Positions 7,950 through 17,701 of a stretch of DNA of 64,000 bases are shown here, piece by piece. The notes beneath the pieces were generated by a model, which searched no databases, was not told the DNA's origin, and was given only the letters and a program-made list of their open reading frames with translations. The DNA comes from Rhodospirillaceae bacterium (lineage in GTDB: Bacteria > Pseudomonadota > Alphaproteobacteria > UBA8366 > Aestuariispiraceae), in NCBI GenBank assembly GCA_002709955.1, contig PAQY01000022.1, forward strand, positions 62,001-126,000, written 5' to 3'. The position numbers and the translations under genes are program-made. Position 1 is the first letter of the stretch, and the number at the start of each line of letters is the position of its first letter.

Positions 7950-10701
7950 TCTGCACAGCCTTAATCGCCGCCAATACACGATGGGGCAGCGCTGGCACCT
8001 GGGTTATACGCGCGCCTGTCGCATGACGTATCCCCCCCAGAATTGCAGGCGCTGTTGGAATAAGCGCAGGCTCCCCAATCCCCTTTGCGCCAAACGGCCC
8101 TTCCGGATCTTCATCTTGGATCAGGATACACTCAATTTCAGGCATATCACCAAAAGTGGGGATAAGGTAATCGTGTAGGTTTTCTGTCCGCCCCGGCAGA
8201 TATTCCTCCATCAGGGCAAGACCCAACCCCTGAGCAATGCCGCCATGGATCTGTCCCTCTACCAGCATCGGATTGATCGCGGTGCCCACATCATGGGCCG
8301 CAACCATGCGCAGGACCTTGACCGTGCCCAGTTCAATATCCACGGCCACTTCAGCAATCTGTGCCGCGTAGCCATAGGAGATATAGGGAATACCCTGGCC
8401 GTCCGAATCCAGCGCGGTTGTCGGCGGATCATAGGTCCCTTGACCTTCCAGCACCATTCCGGCCTGATCCACAGGAAGGGATGCCAGATCCAGATGGCGC
8501 ACGCTGCCATCCTTTTCTTCAATAATCAGTTGGGGTCCGTCTGGAATGATCTGCGCTTCAGGCCCTGCATTACAATGCCGCAGTATTTCTGCCCGCAAGG
8601 CTGCCCCAGCCGCCTGCGCTGCGCGCCCGGAAACCAATGTCTGGCGCGATGCAGAGGTCTTCCCCGCATCCTGAGTCAAATCCGTATCCCCGACCACCTG
8701 ATGCAACAGATCAACGGATATCCCCAGCGCATCGGCACAGATCTGGGGCATGATCGTATAGCTGCCCTGACCAATATCCACCGCCCCGTTATACAGGGTA
8801 AAGCATCCTTTCTGATCCAGCGTCACACGCATTTTGGACGGGTTGGACATGGATGTATTGCCGCAACCATACCACATGCAGCCAATGCCCACGCCATGAC
8901 GGATGGGGCCCCTTGTCGTCTGGTTAAAGCCTTCCGCCGCCGCGCGCCAGTCACGCCAAGCGGGAGCAACAGCTTCAAGACACTGCACCAATCCGGCCGA
9001 CGCCCCCAAAACCTGACCCGTGGCTGTCGTATCGCCCGGTCCGATAGCGTTCTTTAGGCGAATTTGCAGGGGGTCCAGGTGCAGCTGTGCGGCCAGATCA
9101 TCCATCAGTGTTTCGGTCGCAATGGCGGCCTGGGGCACACCAAACCCCCGAAAGGCACCAGAGGGTGGATTGTTACTGTGCAGCGCGCGACTGGTCGCCA
9201 AAACATGGGGAATGCGATAGGGGCCGGTGGCGTGAACCGGCACCCGCCCGGCAACCGTCGGGCCCCAGGACGCATAAGACCCGGTATCAAAATCAGCACG
9301 GAAGACCATGGACCGTAACGTCCCATCCGCCTCTGCCGCTAGGGAGGCCTGAACAATGGCGGGATGACGTTTTGTGCTGGCCCGCATGGAATCTGGGCGC
9401 GAATAGACCGTGCCAACGGGCCGCCCCAAAATCCAGGCCGCAACCGCAATAATGGGCTGCACCCCCACATCCAGTTTGCCGCCAAACCCGCCCCCACAGG
9501 TCACCGGCACGATGCGCACGGCATCGTCTGAAATGCCCAGAACATCGCGCACTTCTTCCTTGTCCATATAGGGGGCCTGGGTGGAGGCATAGACTTCGAT
9601 CCGATCCCCAACCCGTTTTGCATAGCCAGCCTCGGGTTCAATATAGGCATGTTCGACAAAGGCAGTTCTGAAACCGCCACGGGCAATCGCCGGGGCATCA
9701 GATAATGCAGATACGGCATCCCCACGGGCCACGCGTCCCCGGATCAGCGTGTTTTTCTCTGCCTGGCCGGGATGTAATACCGGCGCATCGGGATCACAGG
9801 CCATTTCCATACTGGTAATGGCTGGCAGGACATCCCAATGGATCGGCAGGTCGGAATCCGGCAGGGCTTCAATCGTTTCCCGGTCTCCAACCAACGCGAT
9901 CACAGCATCGCCGCGATACAGGACCCGGCCGTCTGCCAGAACCGGCTGGTCCTTGATATGGGGATAGATCCCATAGCCATTGCGCCCTGGAATATCCGAT
10001 GCTGTAAGGATGCGCTGCAATCCAGGCCATGCCTTATAGACTGGTGCAAAATCCCCCAGCGTGAAATTCGCATGGGCATGCGGTGACCGAACGACCCGCA
10101 ACCACAGGCAATCGCTGGGCCATCCATCTGCCCCATAATGCTGTGTCCCATCCAGTTTATGGGCTGTATCCAGGCGCAACAGGCGTGCCCCGACAGCATG
10201 ACCTGCAATCGGTTCAATGGGATCCGCCCCACCGGTAACATCCAGAACGGCATCGATTATTTTAACATAGCCCGTACAGCGGCACAGCACGCCCCCCAGT
10301 GCATCCATCACCGATTGTCGACTGGGGGGGCCAGGCTCATGGCGCAGCATATCCATCGCGGCCATCAACATACCGGGCGTACAAATTCCACATTGCGCCG
10401 CCCCGTGTCGGTCGAACGCGGCACGCAATCGCACCAGCATCGGGTCATTCGATTCCGCCGCTGTTTTGATTTTCTGCCCGGCTGCTTGTCCTGCGGGCAC
10501 AAGGCAAGAGCAGACCTGCTGATCGTCCAGCAGGACCGTGCAGGCCCCGCAATCCCCAGCATCACAGCCAACCTTGACCGAAGTAACGCCGCACTGATCC
10601 CGCAAAACCCGGCTTAGGCGCTGCCCTGGTGACCCTGCAATCTGATGAACAACGCCATTGATCGTCAGGTCCAGTGTCTCTGTCATCGTGATATCATTCA
10701 T
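7942..10701 (-). CDS. Fused 2Fe-2S/molybdopterin subunit of a xanthine dehydrogenase-family hydroxylase
   Basis: This 919-residue protein joins two usually separate subunits. Residues 1-155 form the 2Fe-2S part, with ligands at Cys 46, 51, 54 and about 64, and the second cluster CGIC (103-106) plus CRC (139-141). The rest is the molybdopterin domain with GGGFGGK, GAFRGFGVPQ and, near the C-terminus, KGIGEPAL carrying the catalytic Glu. Such enzymes hydroxylate N-heterocycles or aldehydes. The ATG at 10701 overlaps the FAD-subunit stop (ATGA) and is preferred over the frame's open end at 10722. It is the second gene of the operon. Confidence 0.92.
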   Translation of the reverse strand: MNDITMTETLDLTINGVVHQIAGSPGQRLSRVLRDQCGVTSVKVGCDAGDCGACTVLLDDQQVCSCLVPAGQAAGQKIKTAAESNDPMLVRLRAAFDRHGAAQCGICTPGMLMAAMDMLRHEPGPPSRQSVMDALGGVLCRCTGYVKIIDAVLDVTGGADPIEPIAGHAVGARLLRLDTAHKLDGTQHYGADGWPSDCLWLRVVRSPHAHANFTLGDFAPVYKAWPGLQRILTASDIPGRNGYGIYPHIKDQPVLADGRVLYRGDAVIALVGDRETIEALPDSDLPIHWDVLPAITSMEMACDPDAPVLHPGQAEKNTLIRGRVARGDAVSALSDAPAIARGGFRTAFVEHAYIEPEAGYAKRVGDRIEVYASTQAPYMDKEEVRDVLGISDDAVRIVPVTCGGGFGGKLDVGVQPIIAVAAWILGRPVGTVYSRPDSMRASTKRHPAIVQASLAAEADGTLRSMVFRADFDTGSYASWGPTVAGRVPVHATGPYRIPHVLATSRALHSNNPPSGAFRGFGVPQAAIATETLMDDLAAQLHLDPLQIRLKNAIGPGDTTATGQVLGASAGLVQCLEAVAPAWRDWRAAAEGFNQTTRGPIRHGVGIGCMWYGCGNTSMSNPSKMRVTLDQKGCFTLYNGAVDIGQGSYTIMPQICADALGISVDLLHQVVGDTDLTQDAGKTSASRQTLVSGRAAQAAGAALRAEILRHCNAGPEAQIIPDGPQLIIEEKDGSVRHLDLASLPVDQAGMVLEGQGTYDPPTTALDSDGQGIPYISYGYAAQIAEVAVDIELGTVKVLRMVAAHDVGTAINPMLVEGQIHGGIAQGLGLALMEEYLPGRTENLHDYLIPTFGDMPEIECILIQDEDPEGPFGAKGIGEPALIPTAPAILGGIRHATGARITQVPALPHRVLAAIKAVQND

Positions 10702-11567
10702 GCGGCAACACCCATGCGACATTTCAAGGCAAGTGCGTTCAACAATCGCACCACAAGGATCCGCGCCGCCTCTCGCCGATACGCGGCACTGGCCCGGGGA
10801 TCATCAATGGGATGCAAATCAGAAAAATAAGGATCCGTCACAAACTGTGAGAAATCCACATCCAGAGGCAACCCAACAAGTGCTGCCTCCAACTCTGACA
10901 GTCTTTTCGCAACGGCTGAACATGCACCAACCGCCAGCGACACTGACGCGATCCTGCCGTCAGATGTCGGGACTAATATTCCAGCCACCATTGCAATGGA
11001 AATCACCAAATAATGCCTGGCCCCCAATTTAAGGAACGCGCTTTGTGCCATCGGGTCTGGTTTCGGGATCATCAGTCCGGTCACAATCTCCCCGGGTTTC
11101 AGCACTGTCTGGCGGTAACCGGTGATAAAATCCTGCAGGGCGACTGACCGCTCCCCCGTTGGGCCGGCGACGACCACCCGGCTGTCCAATGCCACTAGCG
11201 GCGAAATGCCATCCGCGGCTGGGGATGCATTGCATATATTGCCAGCCACGGTGCCGCGATTCTGGATCTGTACCCCGCCCACCTGACCGGACGCGGCCTT
11301 CAGCGCCTCAAAGGCGGGTGGTAAATTCGCACGCCTTATATCCGACCATGTCGTGGTCGCACCAATCCGGATACCCTGCGCCTCTTCCGTAATACCGCGC
11401 AATGCATCAATTCCGGTTATATCCAGAACAGGAACAGCAGGCGCCGGGGCGACACGGGCGGGGAAAAAATCCGTACCACCACCCAAAATGGTCAGGGTTG
11501 GGTCTTTCCGAAGGCAATCAATCGCCTGTGGAACCGTCGTCGGCCTGTGATAATTTCCAATGCTCAT
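10698..11567 (-). CDS. FAD-binding subunit of a molybdenum hydroxylase (CoxM/XdhB-like)
   Basis: This 289-residue protein carries electrons from the 2Fe-2S centres to the acceptor through FAD. Typical signatures are LGGGTDFFPA (FAD pyrophosphate loop, about residues 30-40), IGATTTWSDI, VGGVQIQNRGTVAGNICNASPAAD (FAD-binding, about 100) and KLGARHYLVIS. The frame is open to 11663; ATG at 11567 (MSIGNYHRP) matches where this family begins and has GGATGGGG just upstream. It is the first gene of the operon, and a palindrome-like element lies about 46 nt upstream of the start. Confidence 0.9.
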   Translation of the reverse strand: MSIGNYHRPTTVPQAIDCLRKDPTLTILGGGTDFFPARVAPAPAVPVLDITGIDALRGITEEAQGIRIGATTTWSDIRRANLPPAFEALKAASGQVGGVQIQNRGTVAGNICNASPAADGISPLVALDSRVVVAGPTGERSVALQDFITGYRQTVLKPGEIVTGLMIPKPDPMAQSAFLKLGARHYLVISIAMVAGILVPTSDGRIASVSLAVGACSAVAKRLSELEAALVGLPLDVDFSQFVTDPYFSDLHPIDDPRASAAYRREAARILVVRLLNALALKCRMGVAA

Positions 11568-11992
11568 CAACCCCATCCATTCCACAAATGTCAAAATGGT
11601 TAAATTTCTATAATCATTTGTGTACGTATGAAGTGTGCGCCGGTTCCTGATTGCTCGCAACAAAGAATTTTAATGCCCCGGAAAACAAAGCCTGACGCCC
11701 ATAGTCTGGTAAAGTTTTGTTAGCAAATTTGTGCGACCATTCTATGGACGCATCAGAGTCATACATGACACTCAAAAATGGAACTAAGAAAAGAACGCCC
11801 GCATCATTTAATCGTAACAATAGGTGGCAAGAAGCAACAAGAGCAACGTGTTGATTTCAATTGTAAAAATAAATAGACAGGGGTAGCATGGCAACTAACA
11901 AGATGGAGTTTGTGGGGGGTGGAACCGCTTTCCTCTTGGATTACGGGGCGCAGAATGTTGCGCGGTAAGGCAACATTAGGGGATTGGCTTCT
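11568..11992. other. 425-bp divergent intergenic region
   Basis: This AT-richer stretch separates the minus-strand molybdoenzyme operon from the plus-strand PAS-GGDEF-EAL gene. It must hold both promoters. The only structured element I see is the candidate operator at 11614-11631. Short open frames here lack convincing start sites or coding character. Confidence 0.6.
11614..11631 (-). promoter_or_regulatory. Candidate operator upstream of the molybdoenzyme operon
   Basis: The 18-nt element TCATTTGTGTACGTATGA has the inverted-repeat frame TCATnnGTnnACnnATGA. It lies 46 nt before the FAD-subunit start. A 14/18 identical element lies at 63878-63895 upstream of hyuA. The GTnnAC core resembles sites of FCD-type GntR regulators. 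No regulator gene is adjacent, so the assignment is an inference. Confidence 0.4.
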
Positions 11993-13735
11993 GTGATAGA
12001 CAGCGCCATCAACTTTGAAAAATCTCTCGCTGCACAAGCGCTGCTGGCGTCTGGTGACTTGGCCTATTGCTGGAATCTGAAGGATGACAGCATTGCCTGG
12101 ATCGGCATGCCAAAGCCTGTTCTGGGCACGGATACATTTTCTGAAATTTTAAGCGGGGAAGCCTTCAGCGAACGCTTGAATCCGGAAGACCTGGCGCGGC
12201 GATTACAGGTGCTCAATCGTCATTTCGCGACCACAAAACCCTATGACTGCGAATATCGGATTCGTCGTAAAGATGGGGCATTCTGCTGGGTTCATGATCG
12301 GGGCGGCGCAGTCTATGACGATGATGGAACGCCGCAATTCATGTATGGAACCCTGCGTGTCGTAACAGGACGAAAACAGCAGGAAAGCCTGTTGGAACAC
12401 CGCGCCAACTATGATGATCTGACGGGGCACCTCAATAAAGTCCGCCTACGGGAAGCCCTGCAAAACGCCCTGTCTTATAACGAACGCTATAAGGTTTCCG
12501 GCGGATATCTGGCCGTTGGGATTGATAAGCTGTCCATGATCAATGACGGCTATGGGCATGAAGCGGCCGATGCGGTCATCATCGGCGTCGGACAGAGGAT
12601 TGAGCGCTGTCTGCGCGTTACTGATGTGATCGGGCGCATTGGGGGGGATCGTTTCGGCTGTGTCCTGTCCCACTGTGATGAGAACGGGTTGACGATTACA
12701 GCGGAGAAAATTCTGGACTCATTCCGATCCAGCCCCATCGAAACACCCAGCGGTCCGGTGCATGTCACAGTCTCGGTCGGGGGGTCCCAAATCCCCGGAT
12801 TCATTCGCACCGCGCTGGACGCCATGACCGGCGCGGAAAGTGCGCTTTCCGATGCTAAGGCGCAGGGCCGCAACTGCTTTGTGGCCTATCGTGTTACAGA
12901 AGAGCAACGCCTGCGTCAGCGCACGAATATATCCCTGGGTGAAAAGGTCATGAAGGCCCTGGACGAGGGGCGCATCGTGCTGGCCTATCAACCGGTTGTC
13001 GATGCTCAGACCCGGAAGACCAGCTATTATGAAACATTGATCCGTATGATTGATGACGTTGGTGACATCATCACAGCCGGACAGTTTATTCCAATTGTTG
13101 AAAAGCTGGGCATGATTCGCCCCCTGGACCTTCGGGCCCTGGAACTCGCGGTAACGGATCTGCGCGACTATCCCGATGTGCGATTGGCTGTGAATGTGTC
13201 CAGCCTGACCGTGACCGATCCGGCCTGGCTGCGCACCCTGGTCAGTCTGATCAAAGGCCGGTCAGACGTTGCCAAACGCCTGACAATTGAGATCACGGAA
13301 ACAGCAGCGCTGGAAGACTTCGACGTCACTGCCCGTTTTGTCAGCTCGGTCCGGGATTTGGGATGCAAGGTGGCACTGGATGACTTCGGGTCCGGCTATA
13401 CCTCCTTCCGGCACATGAAGTCCCTGACCGTGGATGTGGTGAAGATCGATGGGGCCTTTGTCACTGATGTGGCGACCAATCGCGAAAATCAGATGTTCAT
13501 CCGCACATTATTGGGCCTGGCGGAAGGGTTTGGTCTGCAAACGGTCGCGGAATGTATTGAAACGGAAGAAGAGGCTGCCATTCTGACGAAAGAAGGCGCA
13601 AACTTCCTTCAGGGCTGGTATTTCGGACGACCAGAGGTCAATCCGGCCTGGCGGAAGGCACCAAAAAAGAAATCCCTGAAAAGCGCCGATATCCTGACGA
13701 TGAAGAAAAAAGTCCGGAAGGTCAGCAGCGAATAA
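11993..13735 (+). CDS. PAS-GGDEF-EAL protein; likely c-di-GMP phosphodiesterase with a degenerate cyclase domain
   Basis: This is a soluble signalling protein of about 580 residues. A PAS domain (about residues 15-128) ends with the CWVHDRG...YGTLRVVTGRK pattern of PAS/PAC. The GGDEF site reads GGDRF (about 217-221), which should abolish cyclase activity. The EAL domain keeps key residues: ETL in place of EAL, NVSS, EITETA, DDFGSGYTSF, KIDGAFV and AECIET. A phosphodiesterase, perhaps tuned by GTP binding, is therefore most likely. A TTG at 11984 is also in frame, but GTG at 11993 has AGGGGA at better spacing. The tail is lysine-rich. Confidence 0.9.
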   Translation: MIDSAINFEKSLAAQALLASGDLAYCWNLKDDSIAWIGMPKPVLGTDTFSEILSGEAFSERLNPEDLARRLQVLNRHFATTKPYDCEYRIRRKDGAFCWVHDRGGAVYDDDGTPQFMYGTLRVVTGRKQQESLLEHRANYDDLTGHLNKVRLREALQNALSYNERYKVSGGYLAVGIDKLSMINDGYGHEAADAVIIGVGQRIERCLRVTDVIGRIGGDRFGCVLSHCDENGLTITAEKILDSFRSSPIETPSGPVHVTVSVGGSQIPGFIRTALDAMTGAESALSDAKAQGRNCFVAYRVTEEQRLRQRTNISLGEKVMKALDEGRIVLAYQPVVDAQTRKTSYYETLIRMIDDVGDIITAGQFIPIVEKLGMIRPLDLRALELAVTDLRDYPDVRLAVNVSSLTVTDPAWLRTLVSLIKGRSDVAKRLTIEITETAALEDFDVTARFVSSVRDLGCKVALDDFGSGYTSFRHMKSLTVDVVKIDGAFVTDVATNRENQMFIRTLLGLAEGFGLQTVAECIETEEEAAILTKEGANFLQGWYFGRPEVNPAWRKAPKKKSLKSADILTMKKKVRKVSSE

Positions 13736-13759
13736 TCTGCCCGCCGGGTCGGCGCGCCA

Positions 13760-14374
13760 TCAGCCCTTGCGCAGTGCCTGCAATTTCTTCTGCATCTCTG
13801 CCAGCTGTTCTTCTAATTCTGAGACCTTTTCGGCCCCTTTGTCAGATGTATTTTTGCTGTCGGATGGCGACTCCCCCGTTGGGAAAGGGGAAAACATCTG
13901 CATCGTGCGCTCAAACATTTCCATGTTCTTCTTGCCCATCTCTTCCAGCGGGCCAAACGGGAAGACGGTACCAAAGGTTCCCTGCATGTAATCGCGCATC
14001 TTTTCCTGATTTTCTGAGAAAGAACGGATCGACAGGTCAAGATATTGCGGCAGCATCATGCGGTGCATATTGTCCCCATAATAGCCAATCAAACTGCGCA
14101 AAAAGCTGATCGGAAGCAGGTTCTGGCCGGTCTTGCCCTCTTCTTCCACGATAATCTGTGTCAGGACAGAGCGCGTGATATCTTCGCCGGATTTCGCATC
14201 AAACACGGCGAAATCCACCCCCTCCCGCACCATCTGAGAAAGATGATCCAGGGTGACGTAGCTGCTGGTCGCAGTGTTATACAGGCGTCGATTGGCGTAT
14301 TTCTTGATCGTGATCGGATCCCCTTCCGACCCCCGAGACGACTTACCGCTATCCTGCTTTTCCTGGCTCATCAT
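13760..14374 (-). CDS. phaR: Polyhydroxyalkanoate synthesis regulator PhaR
   Basis: PhaR represses phasin and PHA genes and is released when it binds nascent PHA. The 204-residue product has the N-terminal DNA-binding segment ITIKKYANRRLYNTATSSYVT and the PHB accumulation domain with LLPISFLRSLIGYYGDNM. It ends in a coiled coil (VSELEEQLAEMQKKLQAL). The frame runs up to 14572, but the ATG pair at 14374/14371 after GTAAGG is the natural start. It is divergent from the phasin-like gene and phaC, as often seen for PHA loci. A GC palindrome lies in the shared upstream region. Confidence 0.93.
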   Translation of the reverse strand: MMSQEKQDSGKSSRGSEGDPITIKKYANRRLYNTATSSYVTLDHLSQMVREGVDFAVFDAKSGEDITRSVLTQIIVEEEGKTGQNLLPISFLRSLIGYYGDNMHRMMLPQYLDLSIRSFSENQEKMRDYMQGTFGTVFPFGPLEEMGKKNMEMFERTMQMFSPFPTGESPSDSKNTSDKGAEKVSELEEQLAEMQKKLQALRKG

Positions 14375-14451
14375 CACCAACCTTACCAATAATGCGCATA
14401 TGGCCAACCCAACGCGCTTCAATAATATGCCTAGAAAGTGTGCACCTGTCA

Positions 14452-14463
14452 GCGCTGCAGCGC
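14452..14463. promoter_or_regulatory. Candidate PhaR operator (perfect 12-bp palindrome)
   Basis: GCGCTGCAGCGC lies between the divergent phaR and phasin-like gene. PhaR proteins of alphaproteobacteria are reported to bind inverted TGC/GCA repeats, and this palindrome contains CTGCAG. Its position about 55 nt before the phasin-like start suits an operator. A chance GC palindrome is the alternative. Confidence 0.35.
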
Positions 14464-14517
14464 AATAGGCGCAACAGTGTTTTCGTTCCGCGATGCAATC
14501 CCTATAGTGTTGGCACG

Positions 14518-15159
14518 ATGACAACACGCAAGAACACCAAAGAAGATCAGGATCCGGAACGGACCGCTGCACCCGCTGCGGATGCCCCGCCAGAAATCGC
14601 GGATCTGGCCCGGGACTTTGCCGATCTGTGGCAAGAACAGCTTACCGCCATGGCGGCCGATCCTTCCCTGGCCGCCGGGATGACGGAAACAATGAAGCTG
14701 TGGCAGCAAGGCCTGGCGACGATGGGCGGCACCCCGCCAGTGGCGTCCGATCAAGCCGGACTGACCCAGGCATGGGATGCGATGAACACCGCCATGCAGG
14801 GTGCGATGACCACCGCGTTGAGCGCCTGGACGCCACCGCAATCCAAGGCAGCCACGGCTGCATCCGCTATGCAGGCCAATAGGGGACCGGAAAGAAATGG
14901 CGACAAAGACGAAACCGCACCAACGGCTGGGGCCGCGCCCGCTGCCCATCCATCTGATGGCAGCCAGCGGCTATTACATGAGCTTGATCGCCGCTTCACT
15001 GACCTTGAAAAACGGATCGATCATCTGGAGTCCCGATCTGAAACCGCGCGCGCAGGATCTGATGGAACGGTTGGAAGCCCTGGCCCGGCATCCGCACAGA
15101 AAACCAAGTCCAAAAAATCAGCCCCAAAAAAACCGCACACCAAAAAGCCTGCACGCTGA
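14518..15159 (+). CDS. Phasin/PhaE-like PHA-associated protein
   Basis: This encodes about 213 residues with low-complexity, Ala/Thr/Lys-rich character and no catalytic motif. The N-terminal third holds DLWQEQLTAMAADPSLA and KLWQQGLATM, amphipathic helices suited to granule or synthase contact. The C-terminal part has a short coiled coil (LLHELDRRFTDLEKRIDHLE) and a lysine-rich tail, as in phasins and PhaE-type subunits. The ATG at 14518 was chosen because the frame's earlier part overlaps the phaR promoter. Its last 263 nt overlap phaC in another frame. The name is inferred from composition and context. Confidence 0.68.
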   Translation: MTTRKNTKEDQDPERTAAPAADAPPEIADLARDFADLWQEQLTAMAADPSLAAGMTETMKLWQQGLATMGGTPPVASDQAGLTQAWDAMNTAMQGAMTTALSAWTPPQSKAATAASAMQANRGPERNGDKDETAPTAGAAPAAHPSDGSQRLLHELDRRFTDLEKRIDHLESRSETARAGSDGTVGSPGPASAQKTKSKKSAPKKPHTKKPAR

Positions 15160-16252
15160 CACTGCAGCTCCGCTGCAAGAGCGGAGCATTGATGTTCTGT
15201 TCACCCAAGCGGTAGAGGCTGAAGCGCGGAAACGTCTGGGGGCGATGCTTAAGGGGATTAACATCTACCGCCATCACCCCTATCATCGATCGGTTTCAGA
15301 ACCCGATATCCTGTGGCAGGAAGGTACCAGCCAACTGCTGGATTACAGGCCTTTTCGCACAGGGTCGGAAAGCCACCGCCCCGTTATCCTGATCCCATCC
15401 CTGGTCAATCGCGCCTATATTATGGACCTGCAACAGGATCACAGTTTTGCACGTCATCTGGCGCAGGCTGGCCATTCTGTATTCCTGTTGGATTGGGGCG
15501 CGCCGGGGTCAATAGAACAGACATTTGATCTGGGGGATTACATCGCCAGAACGCGCCGGGCCATCGATGCCTGCGCCGCGGAATGCGATACCCCAATCGC
15601 CGCCATTGGATATTGCATGGGGGGCGTTCTGGCGCTTGCCGCATCCCTTGGCATTCAGGACCGTGTCGATGCCTTGATCCTGATGGCGACACCCTGGGAT
15701 TTTCACGCAGAACGCCCGGACCAGGCAAAAGCACTGGCCGCCTTGCTGCCAGGCTTGGAACCCGGCATGACGCAATCGGGTGAACTGGCCGTCGACGTGT
15801 TGCAAGGCTTGTTTGCCGGTTTGGACCCAATGCTGGCCGTCCGAAAATTCATCACCTTTGCCCAACGCGATCCGGACGGCGCAGCGGCGCACGCCTTTGT
15901 CGCCCTGGAAGACTGGCTGAACGATGGCGTGGCCCTGGCGGCCCCCGTTGCGCGCAACTGTATCACCGGATGGTATGGGAAAAATTCCACCGAACAGGGC
16001 ACCTGGCGCGTCGATGGATTGCCTGTCGACCCGTCACAATGGTCCAAACCCACCCTGGTCCTGATCCCCGCCGCCGACCGGATCGTCCCCCCCGCATCGG
16101 CCCATGCTTTGGCCGCAAAGATACCGCAATGCCTTGAACTGACGCTACCAGTCGGTCACATTGGAATGATGACAGCGCGTAACGCACAAACAGAAGTATG
16201 GGGCCCCGTGTTAAAGTTTTTGTCGGACCCGAAAGGATCGGTGCCACAGTGA
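14897..16252 (+). CDS. phaC: Poly(3-hydroxyalkanoate) synthase, short class III-like PhaC
   Basis: This enzyme polymerises hydroxyacyl-CoA into PHA. The 451-residue alpha/beta hydrolase has the synthase lipase-like box GYCMGG with nucleophile Cys240, and likely partners Asp394 (PAADRIVPP) and His421 (PVGHIGMM). LIPSLVNRAYIMDL and LLDWGAPG are typical of PHA synthases. The ATG at 14897 follows AGGGGA, and the first 60 residues (RPLPIHLMAASGYYMS..NGSIIWSPDL) resemble N-termini of related short synthases as I remember them. This supports the long overlap with the upstream gene. The linker at about 68-90 is Lys/Pro/Gln-rich. Confidence 0.88.
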   Translation: MATKTKPHQRLGPRPLPIHLMAASGYYMSLIAASLTLKNGSIIWSPDLKPRAQDLMERLEALARHPHRKPSPKNQPQKNRTPKSLHADTAAPLQERSIDVLFTQAVEAEARKRLGAMLKGINIYRHHPYHRSVSEPDILWQEGTSQLLDYRPFRTGSESHRPVILIPSLVNRAYIMDLQQDHSFARHLAQAGHSVFLLDWGAPGSIEQTFDLGDYIARTRRAIDACAAECDTPIAAIGYCMGGVLALAASLGIQDRVDALILMATPWDFHAERPDQAKALAALLPGLEPGMTQSGELAVDVLQGLFAGLDPMLAVRKFITFAQRDPDGAAAHAFVALEDWLNDGVALAAPVARNCITGWYGKNSTEQGTWRVDGLPVDPSQWSKPTLVLIPAADRIVPPASAHALAAKIPQCLELTLPVGHIGMMTARNAQTEVWGPVLKFLSDPKGSVPQ

Positions 16253-16291
16253 TACAACGCATCCCTTGATCCCGTATAGTAGACAGGAGTA

Positions 16292-16306
16292 TTGTGCGCC
16301 GCACAA
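16292..16306. promoter_or_regulatory. Candidate PhaR-type operator before the thiolase gene
   Basis: TTGTGCGCCGCACAA is a perfect inverted repeat (7-nt arms, 1-nt centre) located about 80 nt before the thiolase start. It contains TGC-N3-GCA, similar to reported PhaR sites. Its place in the short gap between phaC and the thiolase gene suits PHA-linked control. The assignment is by sequence only. Confidence 0.4.
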
Positions 16307-16352
16307 AACAATAGCGATGTAGCGGGCAAAGACCCATCCCATCGTATCATGA

Positions 16353-17561
<1,209 letters not shown>

Positions 17562-17582
17562 GTCGATAAACAGACCAACAGC

Positions 17583-17620
17583 AAAGGCCCCGTCGGATAT
17601 CCAACGGGGCCTTTTCTTTT
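17583..17620 (+). terminator. Rho-independent terminator after the thiolase gene
   Basis: An 11-bp stem AAAGGCCCCGT / ACGGGGCCTTT with a 10-nt loop is followed by TCTTTT. It ends the plus-strand phaA transcript about 20 nt after the stop codon. Confidence 0.92.
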
Positions 17621-17628
17621 AACATCTT

Positions 17629-17662
17629 AAAAAAGGGGGGAGACAGCAGCGCTATCTCCCCC
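17629..17662 (-). terminator. Rho-independent terminator of the puf operon
   Basis: On the minus strand GGGGGAGA, an 11-nt loop and TCTCCCCC form an 8-bp stem followed by a run of T (complement of 17629-17634). It lies about 40 nt past the pufC stop and closes the convergent puf transcript. Confidence 0.9.
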
Positions 17663-17701
17663 AATTTCACTCAGCGATGGTGCCTAGCCTCCTTCAGGCT
17701 C

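Noticed and set aside
11614-12037. Short minus-strand open frames in the 11.6-12.0 kb gap
   Set aside because: They lack ribosome sites, overlap the candidate operator and the start of the PAS-GGDEF-EAL gene, and have no recognisable domains.
13736-13759. Possible terminator between the EAL gene and phaR
   Set aside because: There is a GC-rich short stretch but no stem followed by a T-run on either strand.
14449-14949. 166-residue minus-strand frame opposite the phasin-like gene
   Set aside because: It is antisense to a better supported gene, Gly/Arg-rich in a way typical of shadow frames in GC-rich DNA.
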